58,566 nucleotides of DNA, from the IMG/VR virus record IMGVR_UViG_3300034106_000909, positions 1 to 58,566 of that record; one strand, 5' to 3'. Position 1 is the first letter of the stretch; each line of letters begins with the position of its first letter. The position numbers were made by a program, and so were the translations under genes. Below, piece by piece: positions 39,828 to 48,189 of this stretch. The notes beneath the pieces are model-generated. The model searched no databases. It had not been told where the DNA came from and saw only the letters and a program-made list of their open reading frames with translations. The stretch is from a virus.

Positions 39828-40502
39828 CTATGCAAACGTGCGGTACTCACCGACGTAATCAGCTTCAAAATATGTCAGGTCGCAGTACCCCTGCGAGATT
39901 ACCGAACCTGACTCCGAAAACCCAAATGAATCTGCAACCGCTTTGGAGACGGACCGTACTTCTGAGTCCGCTGTACCTGCTGTGTCGGAGAGAATTTTGG
40001 TAGACGCTACGGCTGCAGCGTCCGCAAGCGTAAGTGTATCCGCAAGTACCTTGTTAACGCTAGTCTGCGCTGCGCTTATGGCTGCAAAAGCCTCGTTGAT
40101 GACTTTAGACACGGCGGTTTCTACCGTCTCCACTGTGGTCACAGTGTCATCCACGGACCTCAGCGCAGTCACTACGATGCTTATGACATCCGCCACAGTA
40201 ATAGTATCTCTTGGGCGCTTGGTCACAGTTCTACGTGCGCTATCGGTTGGAGTAACAATCTCCGCCCTTTCACTGCTCAGCGTAAAACTACTGACGTCAG
40301 CCACCGTCACGGTCTCTCTGATCCTCTTATTGAACCCAAGTTCGTCAAGTGCCACGGAGGCTGCTATGGCCACATAAGACAGCGTAAACCCGGCGTCTAC
40401 CGCTGACACGCTGGCTTGGGCTGCTACAGTTGCCGCAGAAGCCGTCAGATCGTCATACGAGATCGTGGCTACCAGACCCGTGCTGACGATTGTGTTGTTC
40501 AT
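39828..40502 (-). CDS. Ser/Thr/Ala-rich virion protein
   Basis: 224 aa with imperfect short repeats built on a theme of E/S-T-x-x-V-A-D-x-x-S (DTITVADVISI, DTLTLADAAAV, ETVTVADVSSF). Its stop-start junction with the BppU-like gene is TGATG. Probably a repeat-based structural protein; in several phages, proteins with this VADxxS repeat lie beside baseplate or tail genes. Confidence 0.6.
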   Translation of the reverse strand: MNNTIVSTGLVATISYDDLTASAATVAAQASVSAVDAGFTLSYVAIAASVALDELGFNKRIRETVTVADVSSFTLSSERAEIVTPTDSARRTVTKRPRDTITVADVISIVVTALRSVDDTVTTVETVETAVSKVINEAFAAISAAQTSVNKVLADTLTLADAAAVASTKILSDTAGTADSEVRSVSKAVADSFGFSESGSVISQGYCDLTYFEADYVGEYRTFA

Positions 40503-40834
40503 CAGAAGTCCTGACGCAACTTAAACTTGAGGAGGTCGTATACAGTTTGAACAGTGGTGTCAGAGAACGTGATTTCGATCTCACCTTCGTAGTCGCCCGG
40601 ATCGCCGTCAAGCGACGTAGGATCATCTGACCAGTAAAACACTACGACGCCGTTAGCGCCGTCAGTCACAGTTCCAGTAAGCGTAGACTTCAGTGTCGTA
40701 GCGCCAACAGCCCGGAACTTCAGCCGAACTGTCGCACCAGTGATGTTGATTACAGCCCCAGTTGTGGAATCTGTCAAAGTAGTAACAAGGTTTGGACGGG
40801 TGTCGCCCTGAACCAGTCGAATCTTTTCGGCCAT
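40502..40834 (-). CDS. BppU N-terminal domain-like protein
   Basis: 110 aa, one beta-sandwich domain: KIRLVQGDTRPNLVTTLTD, then GATVRLKFRAVG, and ending EIEITFSDTTVQTVYD. This matches the N-terminal domain of lactococcal-type baseplate upper proteins that recurs in many phages as a stand-alone protein. It probably links fibres to the tail hub. AGGAG precedes the start. Confidence 0.75.
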   Translation of the reverse strand: MAEKIRLVQGDTRPNLVTTLTDSTTGAVINITGATVRLKFRAVGATTLKSTLTGTVTDGANGVVVFYWSDDPTSLDGDPGDYEGEIEITFSDTTVQTVYDLLKFKLRQDF

Positions 40835-40843
40835 GTGAGCTCC

Positions 40844-41455
40844 TTATGCCGCTGGGCGTTGGCGCACCATCATGTGGACGCCACGAAAATCACGAATGCG
40901 GGCGTTGGTAATGGCCCGCTCATACAAGCCCTTGTGCATGCCAGCCAGAGCCATGTCGGACCATTCCTTGCCCGGAATCATGGCCAGTTGCGCGATTGCG
41001 CCGCTAACGATGGTGTCAGCAAACGTCTCGTAAATCCAGTCTTCTACGCCCGTGCCAGCGCGGTTTGGCTTGAGTACGGCGTACACCTTGAGCGCAGTGC
41101 GCTCTTCTGGTATGGGGAAGATGCGGATGCTGTTGTCAGCCTGAACCCAGAACTCGCGGGGCTCGCCAACCTCGGACAACTTTTCAGCGCCAATCAAGCG
41201 CAGGTCAGTGCGTGTGAGAGTAGCTTCCCCGTACACCACAGAGATGACGTTTTCCACAAGACCTGTATCCGGGTCGAGGTCGTAGTCAACCGTGCCAGCC
41301 ACAACAGTGATGCCACTGATCTGCTCGCGCCACAGGTACGTGCGTGCGAAGAAATCGGACGCCGTAGACGCCAGATACAACTTCAAGCTAGGGTCTGGGC
41401 ACCCGGGCAAATGCGGGGCCAGCAATGGAAGAAAGTCGGCCCACAATTTTGCCAT
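40844..41455 (-). CDS. Head-tail adaptor or tail tubular-like protein
   Basis: 203 aa, starting in a TAATG overlap with the preceding gene. Early helices (LWADFLPLLAPHLPG, DFFARTYLWREQ) and a beta middle (VDYDLDPDTGLVENVISVVYG) are typical of podovirus proteins that follow the adaptor, comparable in place to tail tubular A. The last third is helical (GAIAQLAMIPGKEWSDMAL). I assign it by order and layout, not by a known motif. Confidence 0.62.
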   Translation of the reverse strand: MAKLWADFLPLLAPHLPGCPDPSLKLYLASTASDFFARTYLWREQISGITVVAGTVDYDLDPDTGLVENVISVVYGEATLTRTDLRLIGAEKLSEVGEPREFWVQADNSIRIFPIPEERTALKVYAVLKPNRAGTGVEDWIYETFADTIVSGAIAQLAMIPGKEWSDMALAGMHKGLYERAITNARIRDFRGVHMMVRQRPAA

Positions 41456-42132
41456 TACGCAACCCCCGGCTGCGATGCAGCGTTGGCCTGTGCAGACACG
41501 CCCAGAGCGCTCTGGAAGGCTTGGTAGTGAGCCACAGCACGTTGGGCATTAGCAGCGTACTCTGCGTCCTTGCTGTAGGCTCTGTAGAGCACATAGTCCA
41601 GCATGGCGTTGAAATAGCTGTCGTCGATACGGATGACCTCAGCCGTGGCTGAGTTAATCAACTGCGCTTCAGTCAAGGTATGCGCCAGTGGCACTGACGC
41701 GTAGATCACCTCAAGGCGTGCCGCTGTCGTAGCTGGTGGGTACACCAGAAACTCTTTTGGCAATCGAGGGTCAAACATGTAGTGCTGGATGTCCACAGTC
41801 GGTGTTTCAGCGTACCAGTTACGACGCTGATCGTCGAGCATTTTGCGGTTAACTATGCGGACTGCACCTTTGGCAGATGTTGCAGCAGTGTTGCGCACAA
41901 CTTCAACGACTCGGAGCGCCGAAGCAAATGTAGTGGTTACGACTTGTCGAGCTCCAGCTACGCAGGTAAATTCACCAGTCGCAGTGTTGGAGTCAGGCCG
42001 AATGTTAACAGTCTCACGATAGCTGTCGTTGATATAGTTCTGCAACTCCAATACAGGCCACCGTACAGCCGTGGTATCTTGGAGCAGCGTCTGCGCCCGG
42101 GAGATAAGGTCTACAACTTTTGCGGTGGCCAT
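41455..42132 (-). CDS. Tail adaptor-like protein (DUF6682-like)
   Basis: 225 aa. N-terminal VVDLISRAQTLLQDTT followed by RWPVLELQNYINDSYRETV is the pattern I know for DUF6682, a podovirus virion protein found directly downstream of the coat region. The middle is beta, and the C-terminus has a long Ala-rich helix (YVLYRAYSKDAEYAANAQ). Likely gatekeeper or adaptor of the short tail. Confidence 0.75.
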   Translation of the reverse strand: MATAKVVDLISRAQTLLQDTTAVRWPVLELQNYINDSYRETVNIRPDSNTATGEFTCVAGARQVVTTTFASALRVVEVVRNTAATSAKGAVRIVNRKMLDDQRRNWYAETPTVDIQHYMFDPRLPKEFLVYPPATTAARLEVIYASVPLAHTLTEAQLINSATAEVIRIDDSYFNAMLDYVLYRAYSKDAEYAANAQRAVAHYQAFQSALGVSAQANAASQPGVA

Positions 42133-42140
42133 GGTCTACC

Positions 42141-42428
42141 TCACAGTTCAGGCTCTACATCAGCCAATTCTACCGCAGCAGGGGCTTCAGGTGTAGGCTC
42201 ACCTTCAACTACTGGCTCTGCTGCCTTCTTTGCGCGTTTTGGCTTAATTGCAGCTTCTTCCACAGCGGCGTTGGAGTGCGCATTGGCCAGCTCTTGGCCT
42301 TCCGGGGTGTATTCCCACTCAGTACCAATCATACGGGCCAAGACGACAATCTTGCCGTCTACAGTAGCGCGAATCTTGTTGTTGAGGGTTTCGCCACCAA
42401 GGCGAGACATAAGCTCAAGTGCGTTCAT
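42141..42428 (-). CDS. Small virion-operon protein
   Basis: 95 aa: an N-terminal globular half (MSRLGGETLNNKIRATVDGK, IGTEWEYTPEGQEL) and a low-complexity Ala/Pro/Glu C-terminus. GGAGCACTAA precedes the start. It lies between the coat/decoration pair and the adaptor gene. Function unknown. Confidence 0.6.
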   Translation of the reverse strand: MNALELMSRLGGETLNNKIRATVDGKIVVLARMIGTEWEYTPEGQELANAHSNAAVEEAAIKPKRAKKAAEPVVEGEPTPEAPAAVELADVEPEL

Positions 42429-42447
42429 TTAGTGCTCCATAAAAGGT

Positions 42448-42469
42448 AAAAGGGGCTCCGAAGAGCCCC
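42448..42469 (-). terminator. Terminator with UUCG tetraloop after decoration gene
   Basis: On the minus strand GGGGCTC, loop TTCG, GAGCCCC is followed by TTTTACC. The cUUCGg loop is exceptionally stable. It lies just downstream of the 110-aa gene and would leave a shorter coat-decoration transcript in addition to read-through. Confidence 0.75.
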
Positions 42470-42485
42470 TTTATTGTGCCACCGA

Positions 42486-42818
42486 TTAGGCGCTGAGAAC
42501 AGCACCCCAGTTTTCGTCACCCAAGCTGATGTAAGCACCAGACATGTTAGCAACCAAAGCTTTAGCGGCGTTCGCAGAACCGTTGTTGATCTTGCCACCA
42601 GTGGCAGGATACACGTTCAATGAGTTAGCCGAACTATTGACAATATAAACAACGTCACCAACAGGGCGCTCAGCGGGCAACTTAACGCCATCAGCAGCCG
42701 TACCTGTAGTTACGAAGTTAACGGCACCAGTCAGTGCAGTAGCACCGGCCTGAGTTTGGGTTGTGCCAGCGGTGGCTGTTTGATAGCCGCCGATGCTGCG
42801 AGAAAATTGAGTAGACAT
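42486..42818 (-). CDS. Putative capsid decoration protein
   Basis: 110 aa from ATG 42818 (GGAGATTTTC upstream). It is small, beta-rich and Thr/Ala/Gly-rich (TATAGTTQTQAGATALTG, VYIVNSSANSLNVYPATGG), with a compact end (YISLGDENWGAVLS). It directly follows the coat gene and is bracketed by two hairpins, as expected for a highly expressed head decoration protein. Assignment by position and composition. Confidence 0.6.
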   Translation of the reverse strand: MSTQFSRSIGGYQTATAGTTQTQAGATALTGAVNFVTTGTAADGVKLPAERPVGDVVYIVNSSANSLNVYPATGGKINNGSANAAKALVANMSGAYISLGDENWGAVLSA

Positions 42819-42847
42819 GAAAATCTCCAAAAATAAATGAAACAGAA

Positions 42848-42867
42848 TGGGCCCCCGTAGGGGCCCA
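42848..42867 (-). terminator. Hairpin with UACG tetraloop after coat gene
   Basis: On the minus strand TGGGCCCC-type stem, loop TACG, GGGGCCCA, six bases after the coat stop. The following sequence ATTCTGTTTCATTTATT is T-rich but has no clean run, so this may be a partial terminator or an mRNA-stabilising hairpin. Confidence 0.55.
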
Positions 42868-42872
42868 GTTCA

Positions 42873-43874
42873 TCAGGTGGCGGAACCGACTTGGGCCACG
42901 ACCAGAGCTTCAGGCTTGACAGTCTTGCGACCGTACACAGCCAAACCACGGACGATATCGCCGAAGTCAGTCTGGTTACGCAGGGGCTCAGTCTTGTTCA
43001 CGGTCATGGCGAAAGACATTGCTGCCTTGGTGCCAGCGACCATGGTACGACGTGCCTTGGCGCTCGACACAGTGCCGCCAGTGGCGGGGTCTGTCAAACC
43101 AGCAACCAGTGCCTTGCCAGCAGCGCCGCGTGGCAGCAAGTTGGACACGTACACAGTGAAGCGGTCCAGCATACCGATCTTGCCGCTACGGATGGTCGAC
43201 TGAGCGTCGCCAGTGAAGTAGGCTTGAGCGATGTTGGACTGCATCAGCAAATGACGGTCGAAGGGGCTGATAACCAACCAGCGGCCATCTTCAGGCACGT
43301 TCTGCTCGTCCAACACTGTGGACATGCGCAGGATACCCTTCAGCACGTTCTCAGGAGTGGCTTGGTCGATGGGGGTAACGTCTGTGCCCAAGTTGTAGGC
43401 AGCAGAGATAGCACCAGCGGTAGCGCCTTCGTTGGCAGCGGCAGGGCCTTCAGTGACCATGTTGTTGAAGAACACTTCGTTTTCGATGGCGATCTTCAAC
43501 TGCTTGGCAGCGTCTTCGGTGAACATGTTCATCAAGTTCATGTCGGACTGATAGGCCAGCACGTCGTTGACTTGCACGCCGAAGTACTTGCCCTTGTTCA
43601 CTTGCATATCTTGGAAGATAGGAGTGGGGACTTCGTACGACAGGTTCTGGCCAACGGTGTAGTCGGAGATGCTGATCGAAGGAGCCAGACGGATACGGAT
43701 GGTATCGCCTTGGTTCTTCAACTCGCCTTCGTAATCGGTGTTAGCGATTTCCGACAACATGGTGTTCTGGTAGAACTTGGCCAGCAATTTGCCGGACCAC
43801 AGGGTGGGGATGAAAGCACCGGAATACGAAGGGTTCGTATTGAACGGCGACTGGACGGGATAAACTGCAGCCAT
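42873..43874 (-). CDS. Major capsid protein (HK97-fold-like)
   Basis: 333 aa with a strong AGGAGGCCATC site, fitting a highly expressed gene. Key segments: FIPTLWSGKLLAKFYQNTML near the N-terminus, GDTIRIRLAPSISISDY, YFGVQVNDVLAYQSDMN, a P-domain-like helix (EDAAKQLKIAIENEVF), RWLVISPFDRHLLM and the C-terminal ARRTMVAGTKAAMSFAMTV. Order scaffold-coat-decoration is standard. It is comparable to coat proteins of podoviruses with T7/P22-like heads. Confidence 0.88.
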   Translation of the reverse strand: MAAVYPVQSPFNTNPSYSGAFIPTLWSGKLLAKFYQNTMLSEIANTDYEGELKNQGDTIRIRLAPSISISDYTVGQNLSYEVPTPIFQDMQVNKGKYFGVQVNDVLAYQSDMNLMNMFTEDAAKQLKIAIENEVFFNNMVTEGPAAANEGATAGAISAAYNLGTDVTPIDQATPENVLKGILRMSTVLDEQNVPEDGRWLVISPFDRHLLMQSNIAQAYFTGDAQSTIRSGKIGMLDRFTVYVSNLLPRGAAGKALVAGLTDPATGGTVSSAKARRTMVAGTKAAMSFAMTVNKTEPLRNQTDFGDIVRGLAVYGRKTVKPEALVVAQVGSAT

Positions 43875-43923
43875 GATGGCCTCCTAAATTAAAACAGGTT
43901 GGGGTTCAACGCTGTGTCACTGG

Positions 43924-44883
43924 TCACGCAACTACGCGACCTTCCATGAACGCAGCATCAATTTCAGCTTCAAGTTTCTTTGCCGCGTCGCTCTGCCCTT
44001 TGGTCCCCAAGTCTGCTGCCTTACGGAACATTTTTTCAATGTCCGCGTTGGTGTAGACCTTACCTTTTTGAGAGGTAGGTGGGGCGCTCGTGGCACCACG
44101 ATTTGGCTGAAGTTGACGCTCAAGCTCTTCGGTCTTGTCGGCTTTTTGCTCCACGGGTGCAATGGTCTGTTTGAACATCGCCACGTAGTGTGCAACACCT
44201 TCAGCATCGCCTCGGTTGAACGCTTGTTGTGCAACAGAAGAACGGGGGGCTCGGAGCAGCGGATCAACTTCGTTGAGCCAAGCGATCCACTTGGGATCAG
44301 CATTGACTGCTTCAAAGTCCGGCACCATACGGTACAGGCGCTGCTCAAAACTTGCTTCAGACACTTGGGTGCCGGTGCTGGTCAGCTGCTCGCGCAACTT
44401 CTCATTCTCGGCTCTCATGGCGTCCAGCTCGCCTCGAAACTCTGATGCCACTTCGCGGGCAACTTTGCGTTGGACTTCAATCAAGTCCTGACCAAATGCT
44501 TCAACATCAGCATCAGTCACCAACTTTGTAGGAGCTGCGGGCTTAGCTGGCTCAACTGGCTTGGTCTCAGAGGCTTTGCGGAGGCTATCCACTTGGGCCT
44601 TGAGCTCACGCAAGTCTGCATGCAAGCGAGGCACTTCAGCGTCGTACATGCCCTTGAGGGTTTTGTACTTCTGCTGCCATGTCTCTTCCGCGACTACTGG
44701 CTCTGTTGGCGTCGGCGTTGGCTCAACAGGTTTGGGCTCAGTTGGCTGAGGCTGTGGGTCTTGGGGAGGCTCTGCTGGCGTTGGTTCAGGGTCTGCGGGT
44801 GCAGGATTCTGGCCCTCTGCGAGCTGCTTTTCCAGTGCTTCCAGTTCTCGTAACTGCGCTTCTACTTGTCTAGGCAATGCCAT
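43924..44883 (-). CDS. Scaffolding protein
   Basis: 319 aa. A Pro/Glu-rich N-terminal linker (20-75) is followed by a long coiled coil (YKTLKGMYDAEVPRLHADL to EKLREQLTSTG) and a helical C-terminus with a basic end (DAAKKLEAEIDAAFMEG). There are no enzyme motifs. Size, composition and position between portal and coat are those of a head scaffold removed during maturation. Confidence 0.82.
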   Translation of the reverse strand: MALPRQVEAQLRELEALEKQLAEGQNPAPADPEPTPAEPPQDPQPQPTEPKPVEPTPTPTEPVVAEETWQQKYKTLKGMYDAEVPRLHADLRELKAQVDSLRKASETKPVEPAKPAAPTKLVTDADVEAFGQDLIEVQRKVAREVASEFRGELDAMRAENEKLREQLTSTGTQVSEASFEQRLYRMVPDFEAVNADPKWIAWLNEVDPLLRAPRSSVAQQAFNRGDAEGVAHYVAMFKQTIAPVEQKADKTEELERQLQPNRGATSAPPTSQKGKVYTNADIEKMFRKAADLGTKGQSDAAKKLEAEIDAAFMEGRVVA

Positions 44884-44962
44884 TTCAATTTCCTTTTAGC
44901 TCCAACTCTGCTTCAGGCTCCTACTGCGGTCTGCCGTCGACATAATGGTTTGCTCGGACTAC

Positions 44963-44984
44963 AAAAATCGGATCATTTGATCCG
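44963..44984 (-). terminator. Terminator overlapping a stop codon
   Basis: On the minus strand CGGATC, loop AAAT, GATCCG then ATTTTTG. The stem spans the TGA of the 80-aa gene (44973-44975), so ribosomes terminating there would influence the hairpin. Read-through is needed to reach the scaffold gene. Confidence 0.65.
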
Positions 44985-45215
44985 GTCGAAGACCTCTGAC
45001 GATTTTTCAACCGCTTCGAGGAAATCTGATAAGACCTGAGCCTGACCTTGGAGGCGGTACAGACGGTGCGGTTCTTCTGCCTGCGTCAAGGAAACCTTGG
45101 TTTCCTCCAGCTTGGTTCGGAACAGCGCCAGTAGCGCTTCGTTTTCTTGCAGCTTGCAGCGAATCAACGCTTGCATGTGCTGCCGATCAGGCTTTTGGCC
45201 TACAAAAATCTTCAT
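44973..45215 (-). CDS. Small coiled-coil protein between portal and scaffold
   Basis: 80 aa: MKIFVGQKPDRQHMQALIRC then a heptad-like helix (KLQENEALLALFRTKLEETK) and a second helix. A sigma70-like promoter ends only 8 bases before its ATG, so its mRNA could be nearly leaderless; there is no clear ribosome site. A head-assembly role is inferred from location. Confidence 0.65.
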   Translation of the reverse strand: MKIFVGQKPDRQHMQALIRCKLQENEALLALFRTKLEETKVSLTQAEEPHRLYRLQGQAQVLSDFLEAVEKSSEVFDRIK

Positions 45216-45223
45216 GTGTGGAT

Positions 45224-45251
45224 TCTATACAACAAATTCAAAAAAAGTCAA
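45224..45251 (-). promoter_or_regulatory. Candidate sigma70 promoter after portal gene
   Basis: Minus strand TTGACT (45246-45251), 16-bp A/T-rich spacer, TATAGA (45224-45229). The -35 box contains the portal TGA stop. A start point about 6-7 bases after the -10 would be next to ATG 45215. Confidence 0.6.
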
Positions 45252-47329
45252 ACACCGTTTGGTCGGGCTGAAATCATATTTCCCTCCCGGCCACCGACTT
45301 GGCTGCCGTCGGGCAGCATATTCTTTGGAGCTGGACCCTGCGTCATGCCCGGAGCGCCGCCTTGGAGTTCGCCAGCGATCATGGCCAGCTGCTCTTGGAG
45401 CTGAGCGTTTTGCTGCTGCAGGTTCTGCATAGCTGTCAGCGTCGGACGGTCTGGGACGATCCTGTTGACGTTGCCGCTCAGGTTGCGGGCCTGCTCGCGC
45501 AGGAGTTCCGCCGCGCCGTCCATACCCACGATCTGCTGGGCCACTGGGCTGTTGAGCACGATCTGCAGGAACTCGTTACGGCGGACTGCCTCAGCTTCTT
45601 TGACCACCAAGCTGGTAGCGCCCTTGGCCACAGCCTTGACGTCGCCGATCAGGTCTGGGTCTTTGCTGTAGCGCAGGTTGTCTTGGTACAAGCGTTCGAT
45701 GGATGGCACGATGACGCTGCGGTCAATGTTGCTGATAACCTGCTTGATACCCTTGCCAGCGTTGGAGATCAACATGGACAAGCCAGACGACGTGCGACCA
45801 GCCCCGGGGGAGCTCTCGCCAGTCATGTAGCGTGGGATCATGGTGTCTTCGTCAGCGCGAGCGCTGAACTTCTCGAACACCGCCATCAACTCATTGGCGT
45901 TGCTGTTTGGCTGGAAGAACTGCAGTGGCTGCGAGCCATCGTTGAACTCAGAGCTCTGGAACTGCCAGATTTTCCAAGGGTACATCTCGGTGATGTCCTC
46001 GCCCGGGGGCAGGCGCGACACGTTCACACCCACCTGCGGACCAGAGCTGATGCCCATGTTGTTGGCCAAGCTGCGAGCTGCGGCGTTCACCATGTTCTGC
46101 GAGTCACGGCACAAGTCGGCCACACCCTTACCAGCCACAGCGCCGGGTACGCGCTCGTACGAAGTCACGTAGTAAGGCTTGCGGCCCAGCGGGTCGTAGT
46201 TCAGCACAGCACGGATCACTGTGGAGCCTACCAGCCACACTTCGCAGGGGTAGTTCAGGTCTGGGTCAGGAATCTCTTTGGCGGACAGACCCCACGTCAA
46301 CAAGTCCTTACCCTGCACGCTGTCCCACATCTGCAGTGCGTCGATCAGGTCGGTTGTGAAGATGGTCTGGGTAGTGTCCTTGCCCTCGGCGGTTGCCTGA
46401 GCGCTGTCAGTCCACAGCCACTCGTTGAGGTTGCCCATCTCGAAGGAGTTGAGCACTGAGCGGATGGCGTCATCGTTGTACCCGGGCACGCCGATCAAGG
46501 CCTGCAGGTCTTCGCGAGTCATGCGGTGACGCTCAACGATAAAACCCTCTTGGATGTCTGAGCACCATGGGGCCCAGTAGAACATGAACGGGTCAACCCG
46601 CTCCCACTCATTGCGGATTTCCTCAGACGGCACCAGCTCGCCGTTTTGCCAAGCCATAGTCTTGCGCTTGCGCTTGACTGGGCCCTTCATCACAGCGTAG
46701 GGGAACGTCACGACGTCATCCAAGAACGCGTTCAGTGCATCTGTCCAGCCCCCCTCAACGAGCTGGTCTTCCATCTTCAGTTCCATGCGGTCAACGCGGT
46801 CGTTGGCCTCTTCACGGAGTTTGCGCATCGCTGCGTCTTTCATCAAGCTGGCGGTCTCCCGCAACTGTGTGGGGTCTGGCATATCCATGCCCTGCTCCAT
46901 CATGGCCTGCAACTGCTGCTGCATGCTGGCCATCAGCTCTTGGATGATCTCTGGAGGCATGGTGGGCTCTGGTGTAGCCTCAAGGCTCCACGGCTTGTCT
47001 GTGCCTGTGCCCAGCAAGGTATCACGCAGCCAGCTCGTAGCAGCGCGGCACTTCACCGATGTCAGCTGGATGTAAATCTCCGAGCCGCCTTGGCGCTTGA
47101 TGTCAGCAAGTTTGTCAGGATCGTACTCACCGTTGCGCTGGCGCAAACACTGCAGCATGCGCTCTTCGATGGTCCGTTTGGCTTCACGGGCGGACTCCCA
47201 GCGCTTGCGTGCATGAGCAGCCAGCCCTTGGATCACAGGCTGAGCCTGCATGTCCGTGTTGCGTTTCTGCGACTCGCGCTCCAGATCGGAACTACGAGCT
47301 ACGGGAATGAGTGCGATGCCTGTTGCCAT
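45248..47329 (-). CDS. Portal protein
   Basis: 693 aa. N-terminal helices (HARKRWESAREAKRTIEERM), a clip/wing region (RQRNGEYDPDKLADIKRQGG, WLRDTLLGTGTDKPW), a central Trp-rich beta core (RVDPFMFYWAPWCSDIQEGF), GRKPYYVTSYERVPGAVAG and the long C-terminal helix with AAARSLANNMG and SGLSMLISNAGKGIKQVI followed by a Gln-rich barrel tail (QNLQQQNAQLQEQL). This is a portal of the large podovirus type. It should form the dodecameric DNA gate at one capsid vertex. Confidence 0.85.
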   Translation of the reverse strand: MATGIALIPVARSSDLERESQKRNTDMQAQPVIQGLAAHARKRWESAREAKRTIEERMLQCLRQRNGEYDPDKLADIKRQGGSEIYIQLTSVKCRAATSWLRDTLLGTGTDKPWSLEATPEPTMPPEIIQELMASMQQQLQAMMEQGMDMPDPTQLRETASLMKDAAMRKLREEANDRVDRMELKMEDQLVEGGWTDALNAFLDDVVTFPYAVMKGPVKRKRKTMAWQNGELVPSEEIRNEWERVDPFMFYWAPWCSDIQEGFIVERHRMTREDLQALIGVPGYNDDAIRSVLNSFEMGNLNEWLWTDSAQATAEGKDTTQTIFTTDLIDALQMWDSVQGKDLLTWGLSAKEIPDPDLNYPCEVWLVGSTVIRAVLNYDPLGRKPYYVTSYERVPGAVAGKGVADLCRDSQNMVNAAARSLANNMGISSGPQVGVNVSRLPPGEDITEMYPWKIWQFQSSEFNDGSQPLQFFQPNSNANELMAVFEKFSARADEDTMIPRYMTGESSPGAGRTSSGLSMLISNAGKGIKQVISNIDRSVIVPSIERLYQDNLRYSKDPDLIGDVKAVAKGATSLVVKEAEAVRRNEFLQIVLNSPVAQQIVGMDGAAELLREQARNLSGNVNRIVPDRPTLTAMQNLQQQNAQLQEQLAMIAGELQGGAPGMTQGPAPKNMLPDGSQVGGREGNMISARPNGV

Positions 47330-47332
47330 ATC

Positions 47333-48139
47333 TTAAATCCAAGGAGTGCCGGGGGCGGATGCGTTTGGTCCAGCAACCAGCACGATTACAAACATTGAAG
47401 TGCAAGAGTTGTTGTTCGCGCCTCCTATGGCAGTTGCCTCAATGTCAGTCTTTTCTGGTATCGCAATTGGGAACTCAAACGCGTAATCAGCTGTGCCGTT
47501 GTTAAGTGTAACTATTGAAGCGGTGCGGCGTATACCATCGGCACCGGCTGTCAATAGACGACCTTGAACTGACGTAGAACCACTGGCCTGCCCCGCAGAA
47601 AACATACCCTGCATCAAATATCCTGTATACCCTGCAGGGATAGTGTAGTGTCCAGTCACAGTGTCGTTGTAGTTAAACTTGATGATGTCATACACAGTAG
47701 CTGGAACCCCAGATGTGACGGTGCCAGTGCCGATGTATATGTCGCCTGCTGCGCTCTGCCCCGATCCTGCTGTTGCAACTGTGGCGTAGTTAATACGCAA
47801 GTAACTGTTAACAGTCGTCACGGCTGTCTGACCGCTTAATGTGACAACCTCAGAAATTTCGTTGTAGCTGGCACCCAGCCCCTCGATCAATACTGTGCGA
47901 GCACCAGTGCCAGCGCTTGTATCAGCGGCGTTGGACGAGCTAACCTTCATCTGAATCGCAGCCGCTGGGTGTGAAATAAGGCCAGTGTACGGCCAGACTG
48001 TAACTTCAGTTTGATCGACGTCACCGTTATAGCCGAAGACGGTTACGCTGCGGTGGCCCGGAATCTGCCCCCTAGCAACCTGCAGTGGGAAATCCTCGTT
48101 ACGTCGTTCAGATGTAATTGACGGGTAGAAAAAAGACAT
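47333..48139 (-). CDS. Beta-rich virion protein
   Basis: 268 aa from ATG 48139 (GGAGACAGGC upstream). Thr/Ser/Gly-rich with strands such as VTVFGYNGDVDQTEVTVWPY, VVTLSGQTAVTTVNSYLRIN and a C-terminal FPIAIPEKTDIEATAIGG segment; no enzyme motif. Between terminase and portal, it has its own promoter, suggesting a high demand. It is probably a head decoration or fibre protein. Confidence 0.65.
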   Translation of the reverse strand: MSFFYPSITSERRNEDFPLQVARGQIPGHRSVTVFGYNGDVDQTEVTVWPYTGLISHPAAAIQMKVSSSNAADTSAGTGARTVLIEGLGASYNEISEVVTLSGQTAVTTVNSYLRINYATVATAGSGQSAAGDIYIGTGTVTSGVPATVYDIIKFNYNDTVTGHYTIPAGYTGYLMQGMFSAGQASGSTSVQGRLLTAGADGIRRTASIVTLNNGTADYAFEFPIAIPEKTDIEATAIGGANNNSCTSMFVIVLVAGPNASAPGTPWI

Positions 48140-48161
48140 GCCTGTCTCCAAGAGTTACCCG

Positions 48162-48189
48162 ATTGTACGCTGAGCTGTCAAGCGGTCAA
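48162..48189 (-). promoter_or_regulatory. Candidate sigma70 promoter after terminase gene
   Basis: Minus strand TTGACC (48184-48189), 16-bp spacer, TACAAT (48162-48167). The -35 box includes the terminase TGA stop. The predicted start leaves a short leader with GGAG before ATG 48139. Confidence 0.62.

Noticed and set aside
45299-46459. Long plus-strand open frame opposite the portal gene
   Set aside because: It mirrors portal codon structure, lacks a ribosome site and domain-like content, and runs against the operon.
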